Source: Flavobacteriales bacterium UBA1986 (GTDB lineage: Bacteria; Bacteroidota; Bacteroidia; Flavobacteriales_G; Salibacteraceae). Taken from it: 64,000 nt of DNA. Location: the NCBI GenBank assembly GCA_002336245.1, contig DDDG01000006.1, positions 186,001 to 250,000 of the forward strand, given 5' to 3'. Below the pieces are notes generated by a model. That model was not told the DNA's origin. It saw nothing but the letters and a program-made list of their open reading frames with translations, and did no database searches. The position numbers and the translations under genes were made by a program. Of the stretch, positions 53,217 through 60,124 are shown one piece after another; position 1 is the stretch's first letter; each line of letters begins with the position of its first letter.

Positions 53217-53240
53217 AAAAGCACCGCAAGGGTGCTTTTA
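53217..53240. terminator. Hairpin in the distal repeat copy
   Basis: AAAAGCACC, GCAAG and GGTGCTTTT form a stem with A and T flanks, so termination in either direction is possible. The same hairpin recurs at 53579-53604. Confidence 0.55.
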
Positions 53241-53258
53241 GTATCGAGAAAGGAGCCT

Positions 53259-53313
53259 GTCCGACTTTCGGCGGAAGTTGAACCCTTGTCCGCCAGCCGG
53301 CGGATATGAATCC
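53259..53313 (-). repeat. tRNA-Met 3'-half-derived repeat, distal copy
   Basis: This 55-base segment is identical to 53621-53675. Read leftward it keeps GGATTCATA (anticodon loop) and CAAGGGTTCAACT (T-arm) of the nearby tRNA-Met. The variable-arm region is replaced by the palindrome TCCGCCGGCTGGCGGA, and a second hairpin TCCGCCGAAAGTCGGA follows the T-arm. Confidence 0.75.
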
Positions 53314-53564
53314 TAGCTCAATACTTCGGTGCGGATCCACTCGCGCCCTTTGGCACTCTTCAATTGCTTCTCTCGTTGAAGTGCCTCAGTTTTACTACCA
53401 AAGTTATCAGTGTGAATTAAGCGCCATGGTCGAAAGCGAATCGTCCAGCCTTTCGTCGCCTTCTCGTTGTGCGAAAGCAATCGCTGCTCTAAGTTACCGG
53501 TGTAACCAATGTAAATCTTATCGTAGTTCTGTGAATGCAGAACGTAAACTACAAATTCGTTCAT
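53313..53564 (-). CDS. Single-domain GIY-YIG endonuclease-family protein
   Basis: From ATG 53564 the protein is 83 residues, the usual size of the stand-alone UPF0213/YhbQ-like family. Motifs are VVYVLHSQNYDKIYIGYTGN (GIY-YIG replaced by VYVL...YIG), QRLLSHNEKATKG (Arg and following basic helix) and EALQREKQLKSAKGREWI. The domain is a nuclease fold, and small family members are often of unknown role. A longer start at 53588 would read through the hairpin. The stop TAG abuts the distal tRNA-like repeat, and a hairpin lies 15 bases before the start. The gene is thus embedded inside a repeat unit next to tRNA-Met. Confidence 0.82.
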   Translation of the reverse strand: MNEFVVYVLHSQNYDKIYIGYTGNLEQRLLSHNEKATKGWTIRFRPWRLIHTDNFGSKTEALQREKQLKSAKGREWIRTEVLS

Positions 53565-53578
53565 GCCTGTAAATGAAA

Positions 53579-53604
53579 AAAGCACCACTAAGGTGCTTTT
53601 TTAT
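53579..53604. terminator. Hairpin terminator just upstream of the GIY-YIG start
   Basis: AAAAAAGCACC and GGTGCTTTTTT form a strong 6-7 bp stem with T-runs on both strands. In the leftward direction it sits between the tRNA side and the GIY-YIG start codon, so it should stop transcripts coming from the tRNA promoter. Confidence 0.65.
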
Positions 53605-53620
53605 ATCTAGAAAGGAGCTT

Positions 53621-53675
53621 GTCCGACTTTCGGCGGAAGTTGAACCCTTGTCCGCCAGCCGGCGGATATGAATCC
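53621..53675 (-). repeat. tRNA-Met 3'-half-derived repeat, proximal copy
   Basis: This is identical to 53259-53313 over 55 bases and lies 14 bases beyond the 3' end of the tRNA-Met gene. Downstream text (CTCCTTTCTAGATATAAAAA, leftward) also parallels the tRNA 3' end plus trailer (CTCCCTTTCTCGCTACAAAA), so the element was copied from this tRNA end and then modified by hairpin insertions. Confidence 0.75.
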
Positions 53676-53689
53676 GCCACTCCTTTTTG

Positions 53690-53763
53690 TAGCGAGAAAG
53701 GGAGTTGAACCCTTGACCTCCGGGTTATGAATCCGACGCTCTAACCAACTGAGCTACCTCGCC
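53690..53763 (-). tRNA. tRNA-Met (CAT)
   Basis: The 74-base cloverleaf reads leftward from GGCGAGG. The D-arm is GCTC-AGTTGGTTA-GAGC, the anticodon loop TTCATAA has anticodon CAT, the variable loop is AGGTC, the T-arm is AAGGG-TTCAACT-CCCTT, the acceptor strand is TCTCGCT and the discriminator is A. The acceptor has two G-U pairs and the anticodon stem one A/C mismatch at its loop end. CCA is not encoded. The elongator Met is most likely; a tRNA-Ile with modified CAT cannot be ruled out from the anticodon alone. Confidence 0.88.
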
Positions 53764-53827
53764 AAATGAGGCGGCAAATATAGAATTTCAGTTGCTACAA
53801 TTTTAGCCTGAAGCAATTTGAAAAAGA

Positions 53828-53835
53828 TATTTTTG
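53828..53835 (+). promoter_or_regulatory. TATTTTTG -7 box; possible leaderless start of the PAP2 gene
   Basis: The match to TAnnTTTG ends only 5 bases before ATG 53841, so transcription would begin at the start codon. No ribosome-binding site is visible. Confidence 0.4.
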
Positions 53836-53840
53836 AAAAG

Positions 53841-54467
53841 ATGTCCAGCGGAAGAGTTTTACTTGCCCCTTACCTGAGTTTCGCACTCCCCTGTTTATTG
53901 GCGATTCTGCTCACCGATCAGCAAGACTTGCACCTCACGATCAACTCCTATCACCAGCCCTTTTTAGATCAATTTTTTAAATACGTAACCATCCTAGGAG
54001 ATGGATACATGCTCTACTTCATTCTTCTCCTGGCGTTTTTTAGGAAATACTGGGAAACACTTATGCTTTTCACCGGAACGGCGGTGGCTTCAATCGTCAC
54101 TCAAATAATCAAAAGGAGCCTAGCTTTGCCGAGGCCAGCTCGCGTGTTTAGCGAGAATGATCAATTGTATTTGGTTCCAGGGATCGACATCCACTTCCAC
54201 CATTCCTTCCCTTCGGGTCACAGCACCACCGCCTTTGCCATTTACTTCGGTCTTGCTTTATTGTACCCGAAACAGCGCTGGTTGTTCACGATTGTAGCCG
54301 TAATTGTAGCATTCTCACGTGTATACCTTTCCCAGCATTTTTTGGAAGACATCCTAGCTGGATCGGTCATTGGTTTTGCCTTCATCCTCATCTCATACAA
54401 TCTTTGGTCTCGCTTGGCGAATTCTTCTCAGAGAAAATGGTTGCATCAAAATTTGGTCAAAAAGTAG
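53841..54467 (+). CDS. PAP2-type membrane phosphatase
   Basis: The 208-residue polytopic protein carries the three PAP2 motifs: KRSLALPRPARVF, PSGHSTTAFA and SRVYLSQHFLEDILAG (catalytic histidines in the second and third). It likely removes phosphate from a lipid such as undecaprenyl diphosphate or phosphatidic acid at the inner membrane. It is monocistronic. Confidence 0.88.
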   Translation: MSSGRVLLAPYLSFALPCLLAILLTDQQDLHLTINSYHQPFLDQFFKYVTILGDGYMLYFILLLAFFRKYWETLMLFTGTAVASIVTQIIKRSLALPRPARVFSENDQLYLVPGIDIHFHHSFPSGHSTTAFAIYFGLALLYPKQRWLFTIVAVIVAFSRVYLSQHFLEDILAGSVIGFAFILISYNLWSRLANSSQRKWLHQNLVKK

Positions 54468-54532
54468 GCCTTTGAACGGGGCCTTGAAAAGTCTCATTCC
54501 TTTGATTATCTTGCAACTTAGTCCTTACCCGC

Positions 54533-54913
54533 ATGGCAAAAGAAAAATTTGAACTTGAGTTTTTAGTAAAATCATCACCGAACATCCTGTACAATAGGTT
54601 AGCTACGCCGAGCGGTTTATCTGAATGGTTTGCAGACAATGTGAACATCAAAGACGACCATTTCTTTTTCATTTGGGATGATGCTGAAGAAGAGGCGATT
54701 CTACTCGACAAGAAAGCAGGTGAGTCAATTAAGTTTCAATGGACTGAAGATGAGGGTACTGACTGCTTTTTTGAGTTCCGGATAAAGATTGATAAGCTCA
54801 CCAAAGAAGCCGCTCTTATCATTACCGATTTCGCTGAACCCGACGAAAAAGAAAGTGCCTCAATGTTGTGGGAAAGTCAAGTTCACGAATTGCTTCACAT
54901 CTTAGGCTCCTAA
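54533..54913 (+). CDS. START-like (AHSA1/SRPBCC) domain protein
   Basis: The 126-residue cytoplasmic protein has the helix-grip opening EKFELEFLVKSSPNILYNRL, then LSEWFADNVNI, FFFIWDDAEEEA and the closing helix SQVHELLHILGS. This small START-like type is conserved in Bacteroidota and binds an unknown hydrophobic ligand. It has its own start 65 bases after PAP2. Confidence 0.8.
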   Translation: MAKEKFELEFLVKSSPNILYNRLATPSGLSEWFADNVNIKDDHFFFIWDDAEEEAILLDKKAGESIKFQWTEDEGTDCFFEFRIKIDKLTKEAALIITDFAEPDEKESASMLWESQVHELLHILGS

Positions 54914-54928
54914 GCTCAAGCTTGGCCT

Positions 54929-54936
54929 TATCTTTG
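54929..54936 (+). promoter_or_regulatory. TATCTTTG -7 box
   Basis: This is a match to TAnnTTTG 19 bases before the GTG at 54956. It likely drives the permease and glycosyltransferase operon. Confidence 0.45.
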
Positions 54937-54955
54937 CCCTTCCGAGAATCTCTAG

Positions 54956-56374
54956 GTGAAGAAGCTTTATAACCTCATTCTTAAGACCTATCTAGGTCCA
55001 TTTGTGCTGACATTTTTCATCACCCTATTCATTTTGGTGATGCAATTTCTGTGGAAGTATGTCGATGAAATGATTGGCAAGGGTTTGGAGTGGAACGTCA
55101 TTGTAGAACTCCTCTTCTACGCCTCCGCCAACTTAGTCACACTAGCACTTCCTTTGGCTGTTTTGTTGTCTTCCATCATGACATTCGGAACCCTCGGTGA
55201 GCACTATGAGCTCGTTGCCTTGAAGGCTTCCGGCTTATCTCTTCAGCGCATCATGTTTCCGCTCACGGTCTTCATCTTCGTGACGAGCATTGGGGCTTTT
55301 ATGTTTTCAAACTACGCATGGCCTAGAGCAAATTTGAAGTTTGCTACCCTACTCTACGACATCCGGCATAAGAAGCCCGCAATCGACATTCAAGACAAAA
55401 TCTATTACAAAGAAATTGATGGCTATGTCATTCGAGTTGCGCACAACAACAAGGAAACCAACACACTGGAAGACATCCTCATCTACGACCATACCGATCG
55501 AACTGGAAATAAGAAAGTCATTCGGGCAGATAAAGGTCAAATGGATCTTTCGCCATTAGGAGACTACTTAATCCTAACCCTTGAAGAAGGCGTCAGCTAC
55601 CAGGAAATGAAAGGGAAGAATCAACCCCACTTCCAATCGCACTTTAAAAAGGAAATTGTGCGTTTCCCCCTTGCCGGGTTTGAACTGAACCGATCGGATG
55701 AGGAACGCTTTAAGGATAATTTTAAGATGCTAAATATAAGTCAGTTGAGCGCTGAAATGGACACCTTACGTATGAAGGTGAAGGAACGTGAACGATCCTA
55801 TTTGGATAAGACTCAAACCTTCAGTCAGCTACTTGCGGATAGCTTTAAATTGGAAAAACAATATATTCCAGATGAACAGCAAGCTTCCCTTCTCTCCAGC
55901 ATCGAACCAAAGAGAATGGCATTCGTTTTCGAGCAGGCAATCAACAATACCCGAAATCACAAAACGAAGCTTTCAACCTACAAGGATGAGCTGGCCTCGC
56001 GGCAGAAATACATCAATCGGCACGACATTGAATGGCACCGTAAATTTACTTTATCAGTTGCCTGCATAGTACTCTTCTTCATCGGCGCTCCAATGGGCGC
56101 ATTGATACGAAAAGGTGGACTTGGAATGCCCGTCATTGTTTCCATCCTTTTCTTCTTGCTGTTTCACATCACTTCTATTACGGGAGAAAAACTCATCAAG
56201 CAAGGAGAATTGGGTCCCATTGCGGGGATGTGGTTAGCGACCTTCATCTTATCTCCAATTGGGATTTTCTTAACCTATAAGGCAAGTACAGATGCCTCTT
56301 TCTTACAGTTTGATTTCTATCGCGATGTCTTGAAGCGCTTCATGACGTTTTTTCAGGGAAAATCTAAAAAGTGA
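54956..56374 (+). CDS. LptF/LptG-family (YjgP/YjgQ) LPS-export permease
   Basis: The 472-residue protein has three N-terminal and three C-terminal helices around a ~200-residue periplasmic beta-jellyroll. Diagnostic segments are LYNLILKTYLGPFVLTFFIT, LALPLAVLLSSIMTFGTLGE and AFMFSNYAWPRANLKF, and near the end FIGAPMGALIRKGGLGMP. It forms the membrane part of the Lpt lipopolysaccharide exporter with LptB. A longer jellyroll-helix insert (KVKERERSYLDKTQTF) is common in Bacteroidota. The start is GTG (VKKLYNL), and the stop overlaps the next GTG by 4 bases. Confidence 0.88.
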   Translation: MKKLYNLILKTYLGPFVLTFFITLFILVMQFLWKYVDEMIGKGLEWNVIVELLFYASANLVTLALPLAVLLSSIMTFGTLGEHYELVALKASGLSLQRIMFPLTVFIFVTSIGAFMFSNYAWPRANLKFATLLYDIRHKKPAIDIQDKIYYKEIDGYVIRVAHNNKETNTLEDILIYDHTDRTGNKKVIRADKGQMDLSPLGDYLILTLEEGVSYQEMKGKNQPHFQSHFKKEIVRFPLAGFELNRSDEERFKDNFKMLNISQLSAEMDTLRMKVKERERSYLDKTQTFSQLLADSFKLEKQYIPDEQQASLLSSIEPKRMAFVFEQAINNTRNHKTKLSTYKDELASRQKYINRHDIEWHRKFTLSVACIVLFFIGAPMGALIRKGGLGMPVIVSILFFLLFHITSITGEKLIKQGELGPIAGMWLATFILSPIGIFLTYKASTDASFLQFDFYRDVLKRFMTFFQGKSKK

Positions 56375-57558
56375 AGCCTCAGAAATTGCTCGTAATTCTT
56401 TCACGATTCCCTTTTCCTTTAGAAAAAGGAGACAAACTGAGAGCCTTTCATCAGATTCGAGAGCTCTCGAATGAATTCGAGGTTCACTTATGTTGCGTGA
56501 CGGATAAACGAGTTTCTGTAGAGGATAAAAAGGCTTTAGAGGGATTTTGTAAGAGCATTGACATCATCCAATTGAACCGCTTCGGGATCTTGTGGAACCT
56601 CTTTCTCGGTGTGTTTTCAAGTAAACCCTTTCAATACCACTATTTCTATCAAAAATCGGTTCACCAAAAATTGAACAAAATTATAGAAGAACAAAAACCC
56701 AAGTTCATCTATTGCCAATTAATCCGAACGGCACGCTATGCCATCGACTATCCATTGATTCCTAAAACCCTGGATTATATGGATGCATTAAGTGCAGGAA
56801 TGAAAAGGCGAAGTGAAAGTGCAGGATTGCCTATGAATCTAATCTATCGCTTGGAGTCCATACGCTTGGCAAAAATGGAAACCTATTACTTCGACCAATT
56901 TGACAAGAAAGTAATCATTTCGGAGAGGGATCGGAGTGAAATTGGCCATCCTCAAAAATCGGAGATTGGAGTCATTCCCAATGGTATTGGAGAGAAGTTT
57001 TTCAATTTCAAGGCTCGGAAAAAAGATGTAGACATACTCTTCACCGGGAATATGAATTACCCGCCAAACGTTGACGCAGCAATTTTCCTGGTAAAAAAAG
57101 CACTTCCCCTACTCCAACAAAAAGGAATGCAACCTAAGGTTTTAATCTCGGGCATTGCCCCAAACAACGCCGTGCGACAGTTGGCGTCAGAACATGTAAC
57201 TATTGGCGGATGGGTTGACGACATTCGAGAGTCTTACGCTAGAAGCAAGGTGTTTGTAGCGCCGATGTTCATGGGGTCGGGCCTGCAAAACAAACTGCTA
57301 GAAGCCATGGCAATGGGGGTTCCATGCATCACGAGTACCCTTGTAAACGAGTCATTGAAAGCAAAAGATGGCGAGCAAGTATTGATTGCAGACGACGAAG
57401 TCGCGTACGCGGAGAAAATCGAATATTTATTGAAAAACGTTCATAAGGCTGAACACTTAGCCGAAAGCGGTAGAGCTTATGTCCTCAACTCCTTCAATTG
57501 GAAACACTTCACGAAAAACTTAGTGGCATTCATCCGAGGCGAATCTAAGTCGCATTAA
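56371..57558 (+). CDS. GT4-type glycosyltransferase
   Basis: The 395-residue protein opens LLVILSRFPFPLEKGDKLRA, a pattern shared with exosortase-associated sugar transferases (TIGR03087-like). The C-domain carries ILFTGNMNYPPNVDAAIFLV, the IGGWVDDIRESYARSKVF block and GSGLQNKLLEAMAMGVPCI, the nucleotide-sugar site. The start is GTG overlapping the permease stop. Co-expression with the Lpt permease suggests LPS or surface-glycan synthesis. The donor and acceptor sugars are unknown. Confidence 0.82.
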   Translation: MKPQKLLVILSRFPFPLEKGDKLRAFHQIRELSNEFEVHLCCVTDKRVSVEDKKALEGFCKSIDIIQLNRFGILWNLFLGVFSSKPFQYHYFYQKSVHQKLNKIIEEQKPKFIYCQLIRTARYAIDYPLIPKTLDYMDALSAGMKRRSESAGLPMNLIYRLESIRLAKMETYYFDQFDKKVIISERDRSEIGHPQKSEIGVIPNGIGEKFFNFKARKKDVDILFTGNMNYPPNVDAAIFLVKKALPLLQQKGMQPKVLISGIAPNNAVRQLASEHVTIGGWVDDIRESYARSKVFVAPMFMGSGLQNKLLEAMAMGVPCITSTLVNESLKAKDGEQVLIADDEVAYAEKIEYLLKNVHKAEHLAESGRAYVLNSFNWKHFTKNLVAFIRGESKSH

Positions 57559-57570
57559 GTCTGCTTTTTA

Positions 57571-57578
57571 TACTTTTG
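57571..57578 (+). promoter_or_regulatory. TACTTTTG -7 box
   Basis: This is a match to TAnnTTTG 21 bases before ATG 57600, the start of the interrupted SPOR-like lipoprotein gene. Confidence 0.45.
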
Positions 57579-57599
57579 ATTGAATCCAACGCCAGTATC

Positions 57600-58418
57600 A
57601 TGAAAGGTCGAATCGCGATTTTCATACTTTTTAGCGTCGCTATTGTCGCTTGCAAGTCCAATAAAGATGTAGTTGCCGAACCACCCGTCGAAGAGCCGAT
57701 GGTGGAAATTGCCGACACCATTCAACCCGACCCCATCGCTGAAGAATGACTCGCTAGTGAAGGAGGTGGTCCAACTTTAGACACGACTCCGGTGAACGCT
57801 CCAGAACCTCAAATGGAGACGAACCCTCAAGAGAATCAACCACAGAGTCCTTCTCAAGCTTCATCCGACGGTGGCACAGGATTCCTAGTGCAATTGGAGT
57901 CTGTGATGGGCAGCCCGAATAAGGCGAAGTACAAAGGCATTAAAGATTTGAATTTTGAAAAAGGAGCCGATGGCTACATCCGAATTGTACTTGGAAAAGA
58001 TTTGGGTCGTGCTGCCGCTGAAGAGCTCAGAGATGAGTACAAGCTGAGAGGATTCGAAGGTGCCTTCGTTGTTCCAAAAGGAGGCGGTGGAGCAAGCTCT
58101 GCTGTTATGGACGCAAGCATGAGCAGTAAAAGTTTGGACAACGTTCAAGGGTTGGTCTACTTAATTCAACTATCGGCCTTTCAAGGTCCGGCAGAAACGA
58201 AAGCATTGTCGAAACTCGGTTGGTATCAAGTTCTTGAATTTGATGATGGATGGAAGCGAGTTTACTCGGGTGCCTATTCGAATCTGCTGAGCGCTCAAGA
58301 TGCCTTAAAGAAGTACAGGAAAAAAGGCTTCAAAGACAGTTATGTGGTTCCTTTTGAAGGATACACCAATAAGCTGAATGGCAAAACAGGTAAAGTAGCC
58401 GCTACAAGTCAGCAGTAA
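57600..58418 (+). pseudogene. SPOR-like lipoprotein with in-frame TGA
   Basis: ATG 57600 opens a lipoprotein signal (FILFSVAIVAC, Cys18) and an acidic/proline-rich linker. TGA at 57747-57749 interrupts. The frame continues unchanged into a Pro/Gln-rich linker and two SPOR-like repeats: FLVQLESVMGSPNKAKYKGI with DEYKLRGFEGAFVVPKG, and YLIQLSAFQGPAETKALSKL with KKYRKKGFKDSYVVPFEG. SPOR domains bind denuded peptidoglycan at division or envelope sites. Any translation restart would lack the lipid anchor. The stop lies in a disordered linker, where readthrough or mutation is best tolerated. The gene ends directly against the convergent T9SS gene (stop at 58418, neighbour's stop from 58419). Confidence 0.78.
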
Positions 58419-60002
58419 TCAGCGAATCAAGGCCACCGTTCCCAACTTATTCCTGAATTGATTCAGACAGTCCTTGTGCCAGATTTCGTAGGTATAAGTT
58501 CCAATTGGTAATTCTCCTCCATCCCAAGGCTCTAATGGATCGTATGTCTGGAAAACCAGCTCTCCCCATTTGTTGAAGATGTTCATGGAGAAATAACGAT
58601 CTGAGGGAAACAGCGTTTGAAAGCTTTCATTCAGCCCATCCTTGTTTGGAGTAAAAGCCCCTGGAATCACTGATTCGTAATCAATTTCATCGATCACTCT
58701 GACTTCAGCGCCCAACTCATTTCCACAAGCATCACTCAAGTCTAAATAATACACTCCTGCCTCAGTTATGGCCGTCTCTTTCGTCGTGTCGCCGTTGCTC
58801 CACAAATAATGGGCGAAGTCAATTCCAGCATCGAGAATTAAGTAAGTGTTTGGGCACAGGTACTGCTGGGGGTCAATTTCAAAATCAGACAAATCTGCAA
58901 AGCTCACATAGATTTCATCGGCCACCGAACCGCAGAAATTCGTGACCGTAACCGTATAGCTTCCCGTTTTGGTGATCGCCAACTCACTTGCCCTACTACC
59001 ATTGCTCCATAAGTATGATGACTGAGGAAAAGCCGCATCCACAACAACGGTGTCACCAACACAACTTTCAACGTCCTCTCCCAAGGAGATGGTTGCAAAA
59101 TCAAAGACGGATACATTCAGACTGTCGCGACTTAAGCATCCATTATCATCCCAACCTTTGAACCAATAGTTCCCACTGCTGTATACGATTGTAGAATCGC
59201 TGTTGTCGCCATTAGACCAAAGTATCTGCGCGAAACCCGTGGATTTGAGGACGACAGAATCTCCATCGCACAAGTTCTGATTTGGACCCAGTTCAATTGG
59301 AATCAAGGCATGCTCGAGCAAGCGTGCCGTATCTGCCCAGAGGCATGCATTTGCATCTATGGTTTCAACCCAATAAACTCCCGTTGTATCTGCAGCAATC
59401 TGGTTTGTGGTATCCCCCGTGCTCCAACTGTAGCTCACGTAATTTGGAATTACCGAAAAAGACGACCCGAAACCCGGACAAACCGTATCGTTGCTGGAAA
59501 GCTCAATGACCGGAGAAGAGGTGTAAACAACTTCAGAGTACAAGGAGACCAGGTAAGGACCGGTATTCCAATTCACGGCTTTGATGGCAATGGTATTCAC
59601 TCCAATGCGGAGAAATGGCGCTAGATTGAAGTTATAGAAGAGCCCCAAGTTTTTACCAATACCAACCAGGCTGTCGTTCATATACAGCTCAAATTCATTG
59701 TCGGCGGTGATGGTAATGGGCGCATCTACGCAACTGCCCTTCAGCTCAAAAGATTTCCTGAAATACACCGTGTCGCTGTATGGATCAATCCACATGGTTC
59801 CGCTGTTTGTTACAACAGGCGATACGACGGTGGGCACCGGACTCAATGAATTCCCCCAGCCAGAATCGTCGAAGTTGGGCGATTTCCAACCCGATTGATA
59901 GGAAGGAAAAGCTTTCCACGTATTGTCGCCTTTGAGTACGATCTGAGCATTTGATGCAAATGCAAAGAGAAGGAGTGATATGACGAAACTGACTTTTCCC
60001 AA
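58419..60002 (-). CDS. Type IX-secreted protein with a type B (gliding-type) sorting domain
   Basis: The 527-residue protein begins at a TTG (MGKVSFVISLLLFAFASNAQ), a good signal peptide with no ATG available. An N-terminal galactose-binding-like sandwich follows (~25-160), then four or five Ig-like repeats of the YSWSTGDTTNQIA / ILWSNGDNSDSTI / YLWSNGSRASELA / YLWSNGDTTKETA type. The last ~85 residues are the CHU_C/type B tail: IPGAFTPNKDGLNESFQTLF, IFNKWGELVFQTYDP and PIGTYTYEIWHKD. These tails direct export by the type IX system without the usual lipid-anchor cleavage. It probably is a surface adhesin. Confidence 0.85.
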   Translation of the reverse strand: MGKVSFVISLLLFAFASNAQIVLKGDNTWKAFPSYQSGWKSPNFDDSGWGNSLSPVPTVVSPVVTNSGTMWIDPYSDTVYFRKSFELKGSCVDAPITITADNEFELYMNDSLVGIGKNLGLFYNFNLAPFLRIGVNTIAIKAVNWNTGPYLVSLYSEVVYTSSPVIELSSNDTVCPGFGSSFSVIPNYVSYSWSTGDTTNQIAADTTGVYWVETIDANACLWADTARLLEHALIPIELGPNQNLCDGDSVVLKSTGFAQILWSNGDNSDSTIVYSSGNYWFKGWDDNGCLSRDSLNVSVFDFATISLGEDVESCVGDTVVVDAAFPQSSYLWSNGSRASELAITKTGSYTVTVTNFCGSVADEIYVSFADLSDFEIDPQQYLCPNTYLILDAGIDFAHYLWSNGDTTKETAITEAGVYYLDLSDACGNELGAEVRVIDEIDYESVIPGAFTPNKDGLNESFQTLFPSDRYFSMNIFNKWGELVFQTYDPLEPWDGGELPIGTYTYEIWHKDCLNQFRNKLGTVALIR

Positions 60003-60072
60003 GGTTTTCGGAATGCGTTCAAAAATACTCCGATTCTACGTGTGGCAATCCGATGAAGATTTGGTTTTAAAC

Positions 60073-60108
60073 AAAAAAGCCCGAAGAATATGTTCATCGG
60101 GCTTTTTC
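60073..60108. terminator. Bidirectional hairpin terminator after clpB
   Basis: AAAAAAGCCCGA and TCGGGCTTTTT arms form an 11-12 bp near-perfect stem with a ~12-base loop and a T-run in both directions. It ends the leftward clpB transcript and insulates the T9SS gene. Confidence 0.8.
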
Positions 60109-60124
60109 CTAGTTCATCAGCCTA

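Noticed and set aside
53243..53675. The two tRNA-like repeats as extra tRNA-Met genes
   Set aside because: They keep only the anticodon-loop and T-arm portions; the acceptor 5' strand and D-arm are absent and the variable region is replaced by a palindrome, so no cloverleaf can form.
12879..57749. Stop-codon reassignment or selenocysteine as the explanation for in-frame stops
   Set aside because: TGA, TAG and TAA all occur as interruptions, two other genes have frameshifts, and all three codons also end intact genes. No selenocysteine hairpin or Cys-equivalent position was seen.
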